This document shows, one piece after another, positions 1 to 11,900 of a stretch of 64,000 nucleotides of DNA. The translations under genes were made by a program, and so were the position numbers. Numbering within the stretch: the first letter of the stretch is position 1; every line of letters starts with the position of its first letter. The stretch comes from Bromus sterilis (Eukaryota > Streptophyta > Magnoliopsida > Poales > Poaceae): NCBI GenBank assembly GCA_950022295.1, contig OX465601.1, positions 71,371,501 through 71,435,500 on the forward strand, read 5' to 3'. The notes under the pieces are model-generated. The model did not search any database, was not told the origin of the DNA, and worked only from the letters and a program-made list of their open reading frames with translations.

Positions 1-1804
1 GTGATGAACTCCACTCCACAGGGACACTGGCTGGGACACCTCCTAGCTCGCAAACACCGGGAACGTCGTACTACGCATCCAAAGCACGGCCTGCAAATCT
101 GGCATGACACGCCAGGTCAGTACATCGAATGTACTTGCAAGCTCACAACAACCGTGCACAAGGCAAAACAATAACATGGCAACAGGTTAAAGTATATTGG
201 TGAATTAAACATGCGAGCATCAACATCATGCAAGCAGATATTCATCAAGCATATTATCAGCATTAAGACTAATGCACCCACAAACATCGTTTAAAGTCAC
301 ATGGACCCCACATTATCATTGCATGATCATGTGGCTTACCTCGGAATCCTTACCGACTCAAGCACCAGGTAATCTCATGACCACCAACTTATACGGATCG
401 TCGCATGATCCTTCAACGGGTTAGGTGTCCCCTGTTACCACCCAATAATTCGGTCATCGCATAACCAACAACTTACCACGATCATCCACCCGAACTCATG
501 TTGATCTCATGGTGTGACCTACTGTGAACTGTGTCCATTACCGTGGACTCGGCTATTCGAATAGATTTCAAACACTCTGCATAGTTTGTGAACTTTACCC
601 ACACCATGGAGCTCCTTGCCCGATGGACTAGGACTACTCCAACAAAACTTGACTACCGCGTAACCTTTCTATGGTGCCATCAACATCGCATGCCTTGGGT
701 ATCCTTGTGTCCTCCAGACACCTGCCATCGCATGGCCCTGATCATCGCATGGTCCATAACATTCTCCCAATTGGGGACTCCTGGGTAAACATATCAACTC
801 TAGATCTCGAGATTACCACCACCTACCGGGCTAGGGTAGCGTGCAATGCGTAATCTCCCCTCTTTGATGGCACCCGTAAAAGGCACAACGATAGCCCAAG
901 CTAAGGCCTGCCCATACAGGCAAATGTGGTTGCACGAAATAAGTCCAGTTCTATGGCACCTGATCAACTTGGCACGGAACATATCTCCAACAGCAAACAC
1001 AAGCATCAGGTGCAACATGAGCATTCAAATTAATGGCATTTCAACATAAGTGGAACAAGCCAAGATACGTTCATAGTCACATCATGATTCAAATCATATT
1101 TTAGTTGATTAACTTAGTTATACAAACATGATCCATATATGTCATGCAACATGGAAATATCGGGAATGTAACTAAGCATGATACGGTGATAGCATGATCA
1201 AAGTTTATCATGAACATAACATGGCATATCATGAAAGCATATGGACATATAAGATCACATCATGGCATGGTATTAACATAACATAGCAACGTAGCATCAT
1301 CAAAGTGGTCCAAGCATATGATCATATCAGGATTATGACATATTCAAAACATAGCGTCATAGTCAAGCATATCATAACAATGTAGCATCAACAAGCATAT
1401 CAAGATAGTCATTATTCATCGAAGATTAAAGCATGTTTTAAAACACGTCAAAGCCTTGCAAAGGTGAAAAGGGTATTGTGGCTTTCCTTCACCAACAAGG
1501 TGTAGGGAAAAGCTCCTGGTCTTCAACAAGACAGGACCTGAAAAGATTTTAGAAAACGACAACGAAGACAAATAGTCAAATGCCATGTTTGCTAGACCAG
1601 CAAATACCAATATAAGATCATGGCACAAAATCTATTCCAAAATTAAGAGGGGAACAAGAGAAATCCACGCAAAAAGAATCACCTCCTTTGGACTTACGGT
1701 TGCGGAGATACGACCGTTCGTTCGTTAAGCAGAAAAATAAACCAAACTGCCCATCTCTGTTGTTAACGGGCGAACGTCTGCAACATAAAGGTTTCGGCGC
1801 CGGC

Positions 1805-1935
1805 GGGGAAATACGCTTTCAGCGAAGAGAAAGCGCAATCCAGGCTGAAGAAGGAGGGGAATACACTTTCTGCAACAGAAGACGTATTTTGGCCTGAAGG
1901 AGGCAGGGACTTGCTTTCCAGAAGGGAAAGCGTAC
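1805..1935. repeat. Three-unit, about 50-bp hairpin repeat in LTR B
   Basis: Three successive units share a CTTTC core followed by a purine-rich partner. Unit 1 has CGCTTTC (1814-1820) paired with GAAAGCG (1829-1835). Unit 2 (about 1864-1885) is an imperfect form. Unit 3 has GCTTTCC (1913-1919) paired with GGAAAGC (1925-1931). Spacing is about 50 bp. The array lies downstream of the LTR promoter on the minus strand, so it would be transcribed. The same array occurs in the right LTR at about 24290-24430. Confidence 0.6.
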
Positions 1936-2482
1936 TCTAAGGAATGTGTGTCCACTTCAAAAAAGGCCCGGACCGCGCCCACCTACAGGAAGGGCCCGCC
2001 CATCAGGGCCCTCCTCCTCTCTCTCCTCCCCTGTTCTTCTTCGTCCAGCCCGAGCAGAGGAGCACCACGGCAGGTGCTGCCGTCGTCGAGGGCCGGCACG
2101 GGAGGGGGCCGCAGGTGGGCAGGGCGCGGCTCGCCGGTGCGCCTCCGCCTGAGGTCAGCGACGTTCCCGCCCCGTCCCGGAAGCCAAGAAGGGACAGGTC
2201 CAGAAGGGCGGCGGCTGCGGCAGATGGCCGCCACGGGCATCGTCGGGGCACGGCGTGGCCACGGGGTAGGGAGATCCGGGGAGCCTGCGGGGTGCGAGGT
2301 GACGCTAGGGGGTGGGGCAGAGGGAGATGGAGGCCCCGGGTTGCTCGAATTCGAGAGGAGGCCACCGTTGGCCATGGCGGCCGTGGAGGCAAACTCGGGG
2401 CGCCTCGGCTCGTCGTGGTGGCTGGGAGAGAGGGGAGCTGCTGGCAGGTGCTGGGCGTGCTCAAAGGGCTCGGGGAAAGCTC

Positions 2483-2490
2483 CCTTTATA
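2483..2490 (-). promoter_or_regulatory. TATA box of element B left LTR
   Basis: TATAAAGG on the minus strand. It is conserved in the other LTR at 47400-47407 and is followed downstream by a GC-rich leader. Confidence 0.55.
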
Positions 2491-4029
2491 GCCGGCGATG
2501 AGGGCGGGGATAAGGACGGCCGCGGTGGCGTCCCTATCCATACCCTGGAGCTGGAGCGTGACGGGTCGGGGCGGCGTGGAGCACAAGGCGGCGGAAAGCC
2601 GGGCGGCGCGGCGAGACAAGCGACTAGGGGACGAGATGGATTGTGGCAGATGGCGACGCGACCAGGGCACGCCCGATGCGCGCCCAGAGCACGCCATGTG
2701 CGGCCAATGGCGTGGCCACCAAGGGGAGGTTCATCTGGGGGGTTATCGTGGCCAAGCATGTCCAACATGTAGTCCTTTCAACGTTGATCACTATGGTATG
2801 CTGGGTTGGCCACATGGGCTACTATGGTGATCTTTATCTCAAAGATAAGGTTGATGCAACAAAATTGGACAAAAAGCAAAGCTCACATGGTGGGGGTTGG
2901 GGTGGTGACAGGTTGTTACATGGTTTTGGGGTGCAAAGGACTAGAGTTATGTGGAGTTTGGGCTCAAATGGATCAATGCACATGGTACTTCCTTTGCAAA
3001 TGTACCATGGAGGCTGAAGGTGTTTGTGCTATGGTATGGATAGCACATGGCTCCTATATGCATGATTTTTGGCTGAGCTTAATAATACACCAGGGTGAGT
3101 AGATGTAACAAGTTTCACCTCAAATGGAGCAATGTAGCTAGTACTTCCCTTGCAAATGCCCAAATAGGCCAGAATGCAAAGTTGAAGCTAGCATCTCATA
3201 GGATTGATGGAATTGGCTGACTATTGGTGGAGTGAGGTTATTTGGTGGTGTGCACATGTGTGTAAAATTTCATGGCCATTGGACAAGCCTAGCTAGCACT
3301 TGCTTTATTAGGTGTCCTGCTGACCAGAATCTTACACTTGATGATGCACTCACATGGGTAGTTGGATTTGACTCAAACTTGGTTTGGTAAAGTCATTTGG
3401 GTGTGGGAATAGACACAAAAAGTTTCAAGGAAAATGGAGCCTCCTATCATGCAGTGGCTTCATAATGCCCCCTTGCTGCATCCAAACTTTGGGAATTTAA
3501 GGTGGGAGTTTGGCTAGGCAAATGGTGGTGAAATTTGGTGTAGTCTCATGATATGATAATATGAGATTGCACAAAAAGTTTCACCAGCAATGGATCAAGA
3601 GAAATGGCACTCCCTTCAGAAAGCTCCATTCTGCCCCACAGACAAATGAATTTTTCTAGAGGAAAAATTCACTTGGGCCATGCAATGTTTTTGGATAATT
3701 TGGCAAGATATGGCATCAAGAGAAAGTGGGAATTATTTGGGGATTTATGGAGAAATATAAATAGGGGTTGCTTCAGAAACCTCAAATAATAGGAATATCC
3801 CTTTTATTGGAAAAGGAATATATGGCTTGAACAAAATGGCGGCTTGGATGGGATGGATCCATGGAATGACATAGGGAAGGCTTGGATTCAAGGTCCACTT
3901 GAGCATGGGGAGAAAATATGCTCAAGCTTCAAGTCCAAAGAGGTTCTCAACATCAAATCAACTGGCAAATCCAGAAATAAATCAGAATTTTTTTTGGAAA
4001 AAGAAAGTTCCAAAATCCAGGATGTCACA

Positions 4030-4044
4030 AACCTACCCCCCTTA
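4030..4044 (-). promoter_or_regulatory. Polypurine tract of element B
   Basis: Read on the minus strand this is TAAGGGGGGTAGGTT, directly abutting the LTR end TGTGACATCC. This position and composition fit the plus-strand DNA priming site. Confidence 0.7.
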
Positions 4045-5529
4045 GAAAAATCTCATCCTCGAGATTTGGTTGCTCAGGGAACCATTGAAACATATCGTCC
4101 TTAGGAAACTCATTGATCCTCGGGTTTCCTTTTTACTGCATACTGCTCCCTTAGTAGCATCCAATATATTTGGCTCAGGGGGCTTGCTTCACCCAATCCA
4201 TATATCTGACGGAACGTTCTTCCTGGCCATATCAGATCCTTTCCTGCTGACAGCCATCCTTGTGCCTGCTGACTTGTATGACAGCGAGTTGTCTTGTCAT
4301 AGGCTGGATGCTGACGATACCCATACTATTCTCGGGATATCTCGGGTTTTATCTGCGGCGCGGTCTTGAACCCTTTGTGTTGGCCTCTTCTAGAAAAAGA
4401 CCTTGGCCTTCACGGGTAACTGGTATCTCAGGCTGATTACAGTCGTGGTGTTCCATGGTGTGGGACTTGGACTGTCCGTACCTGGGGTTCCATTGCTTTG
4501 CTTGCAGCCCGTCCATCTTGAGTATAAGTCTTGGCCAGCTCACGAATTATGAATGTTTCCTCATGCTGAGATTCATTTGTCATGCGGCCATATCCACGGG
4601 TGGTGATAGACCGTGTTACGCGCCAACGTGGTCCTTATAGACAAAATGCTGAGTTCGGTCGGTGATCTTCAGCGAAGCAGACTAGGGTATCTCGGCAGAA
4701 CTGAACATTCCGAACTTGAGTAACTGATTGGGCTGACGGGCTGGGTACGCGGTCCTTTTCCCATCTAGTGATATCTCTCAGTGGTGGGGGTCCATGGTGG
4801 TCCATATGCCTGCAACTGATCGAGGCAAATTTGGCCTTGAGGTCCATACGATTCATCCTTTTGCCTTACCCGTCGGGGCTTGCTAGATTTGCATACTTTT
4901 GATAGCTTGCGAGGTGCAACACTTGCTCTTGTAGCATGTATTTTAGTGAGATTCGGCGTAGGCCATGTCTGTCTATTCTAGGTCTTGTTACTGTGGCAAT
5001 CATCTTCTTGTGCTGGCTTCACCTTCGTCAACTCTTTCTTTTGTACTTCTTGCATAACGGTTTATTATTCTGTCAGCATCTTCCTCTGTGACAGACAGGT
5101 TACCTTCACCTTTTGTCTTTTGGCTCATCATGATAATCTTGGTGGCAATGAATGAGGTCTCAAGATTATCCTTCTTCGGGGCCTTGTCGGACTTGAGGAG
5201 CTAACCCTCGTGATTGGGGCAAGATTCAATACTTCATTGTTTCCTTTCCTCAGGGTGTTACTTCATGACTTTGTCAGTCTTTCTTCCAGGATGAGGTGTA
5301 TATCTGATTCTTCTGTTGACTTGTCTTCCAGGAGTTGCGGTCCTCATCATTGTCCATGTGTATAACTCTTTCTTGATTACGAGCATGGCTATATCCACAC
5401 CAGAGTATCTCGCATCCTTGAGAAAAAAGTCCATAAAATGTGTGGATCCTGATGATGCTGAAGCCTTTACTGCTTTTGGGTAACTGGGTTTTCTGACAAT
5501 ACTGTTGCATGCATGATGATGTGTCGAGG

Positions 5530-6005
5530 AAGACTGGGTAGCTTGTCTGCGAAGCATGGCCGGGGCAGCATGCTAGCGAAGGTCGGGTGTCGTACCTCAG
5601 AAGATTTCTCCGGTGGCGTATCAAGGAAGGCGGGGTGCCGTGCGCGGGAAGCTGCCTGGGTAGCTTGCTGAAGAAGACTGGGTTGCCTTGCCTCGGAAGC
5701 TTTCCTAATATCTTACTGAAGAGGATAGATTGGCTTGTCTCTAAAGTGTGCCTCTTTCCACTGTGATTGCACCGGCCACTTGTGCTGGAATCCATCCATG
5801 GACGTACTGAGCATGTCTGGGTGTCTTGCATCGTAAGCTTCACTCGGTGGCTTATGGTAGAAGACTGGCTGTCTTGGACAAGAAGATATCCCAATAGCGT
5901 ACTGAGGAAGACTGATACAATGTACATGTCGGCTATGCCCGGTATCTTGTCACCGAAGACTGAGGTTCCTTATGTCCGAAATTTTCCAATGAGAGCGTAT
6001 GTACA
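5530..6005. repeat. Degenerate 48-bp tandem array, about 10 units
   Basis: Units begin with variants of AAGACTGGGTxGCTTG at 5530, 5579, 5627, 5674, 5722, about 5770, about 5812, 5861, 5908 and 5956, and end near 6005. Spacing is 47-49 bp, which equals 16 codons; a 16-residue periodicity can be seen in the minus-strand translation. Units have diverged a great deal. Confidence 0.7.
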
Positions 6006-6786
6006 AAACTGAAATTTTTTGCTGACTGCTGGCTGGTTAGAGGAGAACATTCTTCCAATCATTGTCTTGCTGGATTCTGACTTCATGATACATCCCGCCT
6101 TGCTTCCAGAGTGTGCCATAATAACTTGCGTGGGACAAGATTGCATCTGGTGTATGTCATGCCTTTGACACATATGTTCCTGGGTCAAACTTATATTTTC
6201 CTTTGCTTGAATCTTCACGGTTCTCGCAGTTGATGCAGGCTTGATTCACATGAGGGCTTCGGTAGCACCCATACGTGAGCCATATAGTTCAATGCAATCG
6301 GGTATGAGTCCCTTCTGACTTGCTGATTTCCCAATTCCCTGCGACCTTTCACTGATGGAATCTTCATGGTCATAACGGTTACCGGAATGATGTTGACTTG
6401 ATTCGAAAGTTTATCCAGGCAGAACTTGTACTAGATCTCAATATTCCCAATGCATTCTGTGTGAATCCTTCTTGACTTGGTAACTTCATGATGCTCTGCG
6501 ATCTGTCACTGAGTCTTCGAGGTATGCAGGGGTTATGAGCAACTTTTCATTGGGGTGGATAAGGTGACACCAAAGAACCAAACGAAGATTGAATGAAAAC
6601 CAACGAAGATATCCAACGGAGCGAAGCTCGACAGTGATCGATAGAAGAATCACTTCAAAAGCTTTGGTGATAGTCGATGAGCATTTGAACCCCTTGCATA
6701 AAATCGGCAATTAACCTAGTAGCCACCAGATCGGTTTTTACAACTCAGATATGGGACGTTTACTGGAATAGCTCCAGCGTTGCTCA

Positions 6787-7037
6787 AGACGGCCGACCAA
6801 GAATCAGCTCAGAGCATGAGACAACGTTGATAGAAAGGATGCAGAGGTCCCCTAAGACGGCCGAGAAAACAGCTCAGAACGTAGGGTCTCCACTGCGAAG
6901 AGAAACTCAACAACTGCCCCAGACGGCAGAAAAGCATCTCAGAACACGGGGCGATTGTTGAAAAGAGAAATGTAAGATAGGCATCCACCCCGGACGACCG
7001 AAAACTAATCAGCTCAGAACCAGGCGTGGTGCCATAG
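6787..7037. repeat. Degenerate about 68-bp tandem array, four units
   Basis: The motif AGACGGCCGA...CAGCTCAGAAC recurs at 6787, 6855, 6921 and 6992 (spacing 68, 66 and 71 bp). The last unit is interrupted by the insertion of element C at 7038. Confidence 0.6.
7033..7037. repeat. Target-site duplication of element C, left copy
   Basis: CATAG, matched by CATAG at 21280-21284 immediately after the other end of C. Confidence 0.9.
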
Positions 7038-8303
7038 TGAAAGCTCAAGAATGATCAGAGGGGGAGGGGGTGAATGATCACTTCTAAAAATTCTAAGGAA
7101 CTTAGAAGGAAATCATGTAAACATCGTAGGACTAAAGACATCTCGAAGGAAATACAGTGTCGAAAGTAATGCAAGGCTCGAAAGGATTTGGAGTGAAGGA
7201 AAACATCAAAGACAAACAGGCTACGAGAAAATACTTGAAGTAAATGCTAGAAGGAAAACGAGCCTAACACAGCGATGTTTGGTAAACCAGTTCACACTCT
7301 GCAAAGTGCTACGTCTGGTTGGAGGGACTGGTGATTGAACACCTGGAGCAAAACTCTCTCCGTCATATTCTCCACTGCAACAAACTCCTCGAGCTTGTCC
7401 AGTTTTCACTCGTGGTAGATGATTCAGGACATCTCCGAGACCTTTACAAACTTCCTTCAGCAGTGACAATTTCTCTTCGACTGCTTGACAGGCGACGCCT
7501 AACCGTCTAGGAGACTTGCAGTTCTCCAAGATAAAAATATCGGCTAATCTCAACCTAAGTCATAGTGAATTGCTCAACTCAACTCAGACTTGGGATTTTG
7601 GTTTTCTCTCGATGAATCTCTCTTGGGATGCTCTCAGACTTCTGTCTTAGAATCTTCAGTGGAGCAGCCAACCCGAAATGGTGGGTAGGTGCGGGGTATT
7701 TATAGTTGGCGATCCCGAAGGGTAAAATGACTGAAGTGACCCGATGCAACCGCTTGACGCATGTCCACAACGGTCGGATTCCAATCACTGCGCAACTTTA
7801 CTTGAGGAACAAGTAAGCTGACTCACAGACCGAGTTCTCTCTCGAAGGCACGAAGTGCGATGACTTTGCCTTCGAGCTATTCGCTCGACTCGGTAAGATT
7901 TCTCTCGGTAGGCTTTTGAGGGTTTTGGTTGAGCAGAGCAAATTCACTTCGACAAAGATCTCAACTAGCAAACCCCTCTTGATAGTACGGTTTTTCCTAC
8001 GACTCAAGAAACAAAGAGAAACTAGCAAAAATACTAAGTCTTCGATCAGCTTCAGCTTTCTCCTCGTTGCGCTTTTGCTCGAGAGAAACATCTTCTTCGA
8101 CAACATTTTTAGGGGTCGTCTTCCTTCAAAGATTTCGGTAGATGACTGCAGCTTCACTGCAGTGAGTTGTCCTTCGACCTTCTACTTGTAAACTCCATTC
8201 TTTCGGAACCTAAGTATCTGTTTATACTCGAAAACAATATTAGTTCCACTTCTGCTTTGTCTAACAATGTCCAAAACCTTCGGGGGCAAAACTTGCTCTT
8301 ACA
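7038..8303 (-). repeat. Element C 3' LTR
   Basis: Left LTR copy, 1266 bp, ending CTTACA at 8303 on the plus strand and followed by the polypurine tract. A TATA box (TATAAATA, minus strand) lies at 7697-7704. The small frames inside it are shared with the 5' LTR only because the two copies are nearly identical. Confidence 0.92.
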
Positions 8304-8317
8304 ATCTCCCCCTTTTT
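8304..8317 (-). promoter_or_regulatory. Terminal polypurine tract of element C
   Basis: AAAAAGGGGGAGAT on the minus strand, directly adjoining the 3' LTR. A perfect second copy of the same 15-base stretch is found at 8792-8806. Confidence 0.85.
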
Positions 8318-8995
8318 GGACGATTGTTGACAAAACAGGCATCGATAAATAATTTGAAAAGGTTTGAGTTTTCGATGATAAACCAGTGCTGAGATCGATG
8401 AAGTACTCCCCCTTGATGTATGCACGGAAGATAAAGATTTCCTGTGAAGTGCATATTTGACAAGTAGTGTCGAGGGAAAAACATCAAAAATCTTAGCGAG
8501 AGAAATTGCATTCCAGATAGCATCCAATTAGTAATATGCAATCTCCTCGAATGACCTGTGAACTTATATGAAAGATAACTTCCTGCAAAAGGTTAAGTAT
8601 TGCAAGCAGTAGATAGATATCTTACGAAAAGAGTAGCAGTTCACAGTCCTACTTAGAGTTAGTTACAACCAGATCGAATGTGAATCGAAAGTTTGTTGAA
8701 ACTACTCAGAAAGCCTCAAAAACAAGAGTTTATCGAATGAAAAACCAATCCCTTAACCCCGTAGTCAAACTAATTTCTTCGATGCCACTACATCTCCCCC
8801 TTTTTGTCACAACGTACAAAAAGATCGAGAGAATAGGGTCGAAAGAAATCCCTACTCGCGACGCTGGCTCCGGCGACGACGAGAATATTCGGCGAGCGTT
8901 GGAGCACGACGAATTGGACGAGCGCCTGGAGGAGTGATCTTCGTGCGGAATGAATGTTGATCTCCTGAAGATTCCAGCTGCGATTCCGGCGGGGT
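8318..8995 (-). other. Element C 3' untranslated region with a second polypurine tract
   Basis: No gene is visible. The only notable feature is the repeated polypurine tract at 8792-8806, about 190 bases after the stop codon of the large ORF. Confidence 0.6.
8792..8806 (-). promoter_or_regulatory. Internal copy of the element C polypurine tract
   Basis: The bases ATCTCCCCCTTTTTG (plus strand) are identical to those at 8304-8318. An internal tract could prime a second plus strand during reverse transcription. That role is inferred from position and identity only. Confidence 0.5.
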
Positions 8996-11900
8996 TCAGG
9001 GGCTTCGAGGAAGTGGCGAGTGAACTCTGGGTTGACGTTGAGGAGGGGCTTCTTCTTCTTGCTCGGAGTCAGAGGATAAATTGTCCAAAGTGATATGATA
9101 ATAATCATCGACACTTAGCACATCTCTGTTCTTCGGTAGACGAGGGATATTGGGATCCGGTCGATCTACTCGATCATCATTGGTCCAATTCCTGTTCAGA
9201 TGGGGAGGATATTCTTCGAACCCGCAACGTTGAAGTTGACCGAGGGAATTGAACTTCCGAAGACCTTTCCAATCACGGCGAAGGCATTCACGCAACATCT
9301 GATTGTTGTTCATGGTAATGTTACGCAAGTGATTGATCTCATCCATCAGAGCTTGCTTCTGAATAAAATCTTGATCAATGTGATGTTGAAGCATTTGCTG
9401 GGACCGAAGAGAAACTTCCATATGATGCACGGGCTTGATAAACTTCGAGCGAATATTGCGCTCAGTTAAGTGGGCGCGGATGCCAGTGTGCTCAGCAAAA
9501 GGGTCATTGGGTCGAGCAACAACCTGCAATACTTCTCGAACAGGTGGAGTGAAAATCTTCGGGTAAATAGATACGGGGAATGGCACGTCCCGAGAGTAAT
9601 TGTAGATTGCCATCAGCCCTGGTGCATATGGCTTGTGGGAATTGTGGTCATCAGCACAAGACACCAAAGTTCTGAGGAAGTAGTCTTCAAAATCGAAGGG
9701 ATGACCGTGGACTAACTTCAACAGGGCAAGTTGCACATCATTTGGAATTGGAAAATTATCGTGCACATCAAGCATTGGCATCAAGGTCTTCGAGAGAATA
9801 TAAAACCATGCCTTTGCTTCAAATACCAAGTGTCTTGGCTTCGGCTCAGTGGGGTAGTGATCTCCTACGACTTCTGGATCCATCAGCGTAGAGAATTCAG
9901 CAGGAGTTGCACCAGGTAAGTCATGAAGTTTGTGAGGTAATCCTTCGAACCGAGGTAAATTTATGATAGCCAGAAATTGGTCGACAGTCATGTGAAAAAC
10001 TTGGCCTTGAATCATATAGTCAAATTTCCATGTCTTCGAGTTCTCAGGATCTCCAGAGACATAAAGTGTTGCATAAAACTGTTTGATAAGCTCGGGATTG
10101 TAACCACAATCGAGAGCAAACATCTTGTGAGCATGCAGGCTATCAATTGTCTCGGCAATGTTCTCGAAACAAGTAGTGGAGTACACCGAAGGCATATCAA
10201 GATATTGATGCTGGAAAACTCTTGCCTTGTTGTACAACATACGAGTATAGTAGATAGCTTGCTCTTGGGTCCAAAACCGAAGAGAATAAGCACTTCTGGG
10301 CTTCTCGTAGGGATTGGTACCGAAGAAAAATGGCTTGTGTTCGCGCCTTTTGAAGATGGGACCTCCTCGAGGAACATCTGAGCGGAACAAAGGAAGCATT
10401 TCTCTCGGATGAGCAGAGTGAAGCAGCTCATCAATGGGAAAAACCTCAGCAGCGTTATCTGGCATCTGGAACTCTGGTTCAGCAGGTCGAGAGATAGATG
10501 ATGGGATGTTGACAATATCCTGAGCCGGAGTGACTGCAGGAGCATTCTCCTCGGCCTGAGCTACGACGGCATCTCCTTCGTCGGTTTGAGCATTTTGTGC
10601 GGCCTCTTCAATTTCCATGGCCTCCAAGTCTTCATCAAATTGAGCAAACGCATCAACCATTTCTTCGTTCGAGGAACTGGATGAGGAGGATGAAGAATTA
10701 TCACTTGAACTGTTAGCTCCAGAACTATTGCTTACGACAGGATCTCGTCGAGAGGAAACTGTCGTGATGTCAACATCAACATCTTCTCCTTCAGGCATAG
10801 TCCGGGCAGAAGAGTAATCTTTCTGGACTTGAGTTTCTTGCTCGACACGAGCAACTTGCTCGGTCTCTGCATGAGCTTGGATTTCAGTGGCGGGGGTGGT
10901 CGATGGAATGACATGAGGTGGAGATGGTGGGTTTGGAGGTGGTGGCGAGGCTTTTGGTGGTGAAGGTTGACGGGGTGGAGATAGAGGTGGGGGTGGAGGT
11001 GTTTGTTGTCGGGGTGGAGGTGTAGGTGTTTGTTGTCGGGGTGGAGGTGTAGGTGTTTGTTGTCGGGGTGGAGGTGTAGCTTGACGAGGGGGTGGAGTTG
11101 TTTGTCGAGGCGGTGAACTTGTTTGGCGAGGTGGTGGAGTTTTCTTACGGGGAGGAGTGGGTTGCTTGGTGGGGTTTGGTTCAGTTTCTTGTCGTTCTGT
11201 GGTAGCAACGACCTCGGTGGACTTGGCCTTCTTGGCGTTCTTCTCGATCTCTGGCGTCCCACGCTCAGAGGTTGGGGCAGCAGACTTTCTCTTTCGAGAT
11301 TGTCTTTGGAACAGAGCATCATTATGCTCTTTGCAAACAGCAGACACAACTTGTTTTACCTTGTCAAACACAGCAGTTAAATTTTCCTTCTGAGTCCGCC
11401 TGGAAGCTTCAGCAGAAGCAATCTTGGACTTGAAAAAATTTCGGGACTCAATGTCCTCGGTTTCCTCTTGGAGTTGCCTGGTGTAAAACCTGACTTGTTC
11501 CTTATCCTTTCGATCCTGGGTGATGTAGCCTTCCCAGCGTATCATGTATCGAGCAACATGCTCTTGGATTTCAGCAGGAACATCATCCTCGGAAGTGACT
11601 TTGCTCGGTGTAGTAGCCATTTTCCAGAGAATGTGAGATATATGTGCAGCATCCCAAGGAGCATTGGCATTTGATTCTCCTTCATTGGAACTTTCTTGAT
11701 CGGCACGAGGGCCGGAAACAGCAGGTGCAACAGGGGCAGGAGCTGGTGCAGCTCGAGGAACTGGAGCAGCTTGAGCCTTCTGTCTTGCCTCTTTGGCTTT
11801 CTTTTCGGCTTCCTTGGTGGCCTTGGCAGCAGCAATGTGTTTTGAGACCACTGCTTTATCCTTCGAGGCACTAGGGGCCTCAGCATTCTTCTTCGAAGCA

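Larger units (their letters stand above)
1..4029 (-). repeat. Element B left LTR (3' LTR in its own orientation), start missing
   Basis: This is a direct repeat of 22493-24918 plus 47352-48941, ending in GATGTCACA at 4029. By comparison with the right copy about 251 bp lie outside the window, giving about 4.28 kb in full. It holds a TATA box on the minus strand (2483-2490), a GC-rich block from about 1980 to 2770 with long fortuitous reading frames on both strands, and a three-unit hairpin repeat near 1805-1935. The rest is AT-rich and without credible genes. Confidence 0.85.
4045..7037 (-). other. Element B internal region, left part, apparently non-coding
   Basis: Three kilobases with only short frames on either strand and no recognisable retroelement domain. 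The longest minus-strand frame (5274-5927) simply runs through the 48-bp tandem array and looks incidental. Two degenerate tandem arrays are present, at 5530-6005 and 6787-7037. The last five bases, CATAG (7033-7037), are the left target-site duplication of element C. Confidence 0.6.

Noticed and set aside
1944..2830. Long overlapping open frames on both strands of the GC-rich block in LTR B
   Set aside because: They occur on both strands and in several frames at once, as expected from high GC content, and the right LTR copy breaks several of them. No known domain.
5274..5927. 217-codon minus-strand frame in element B
   Set aside because: It runs through a degenerate 48-bp tandem array and shows no similarity to a retroelement protein; repeat composition explains its length.
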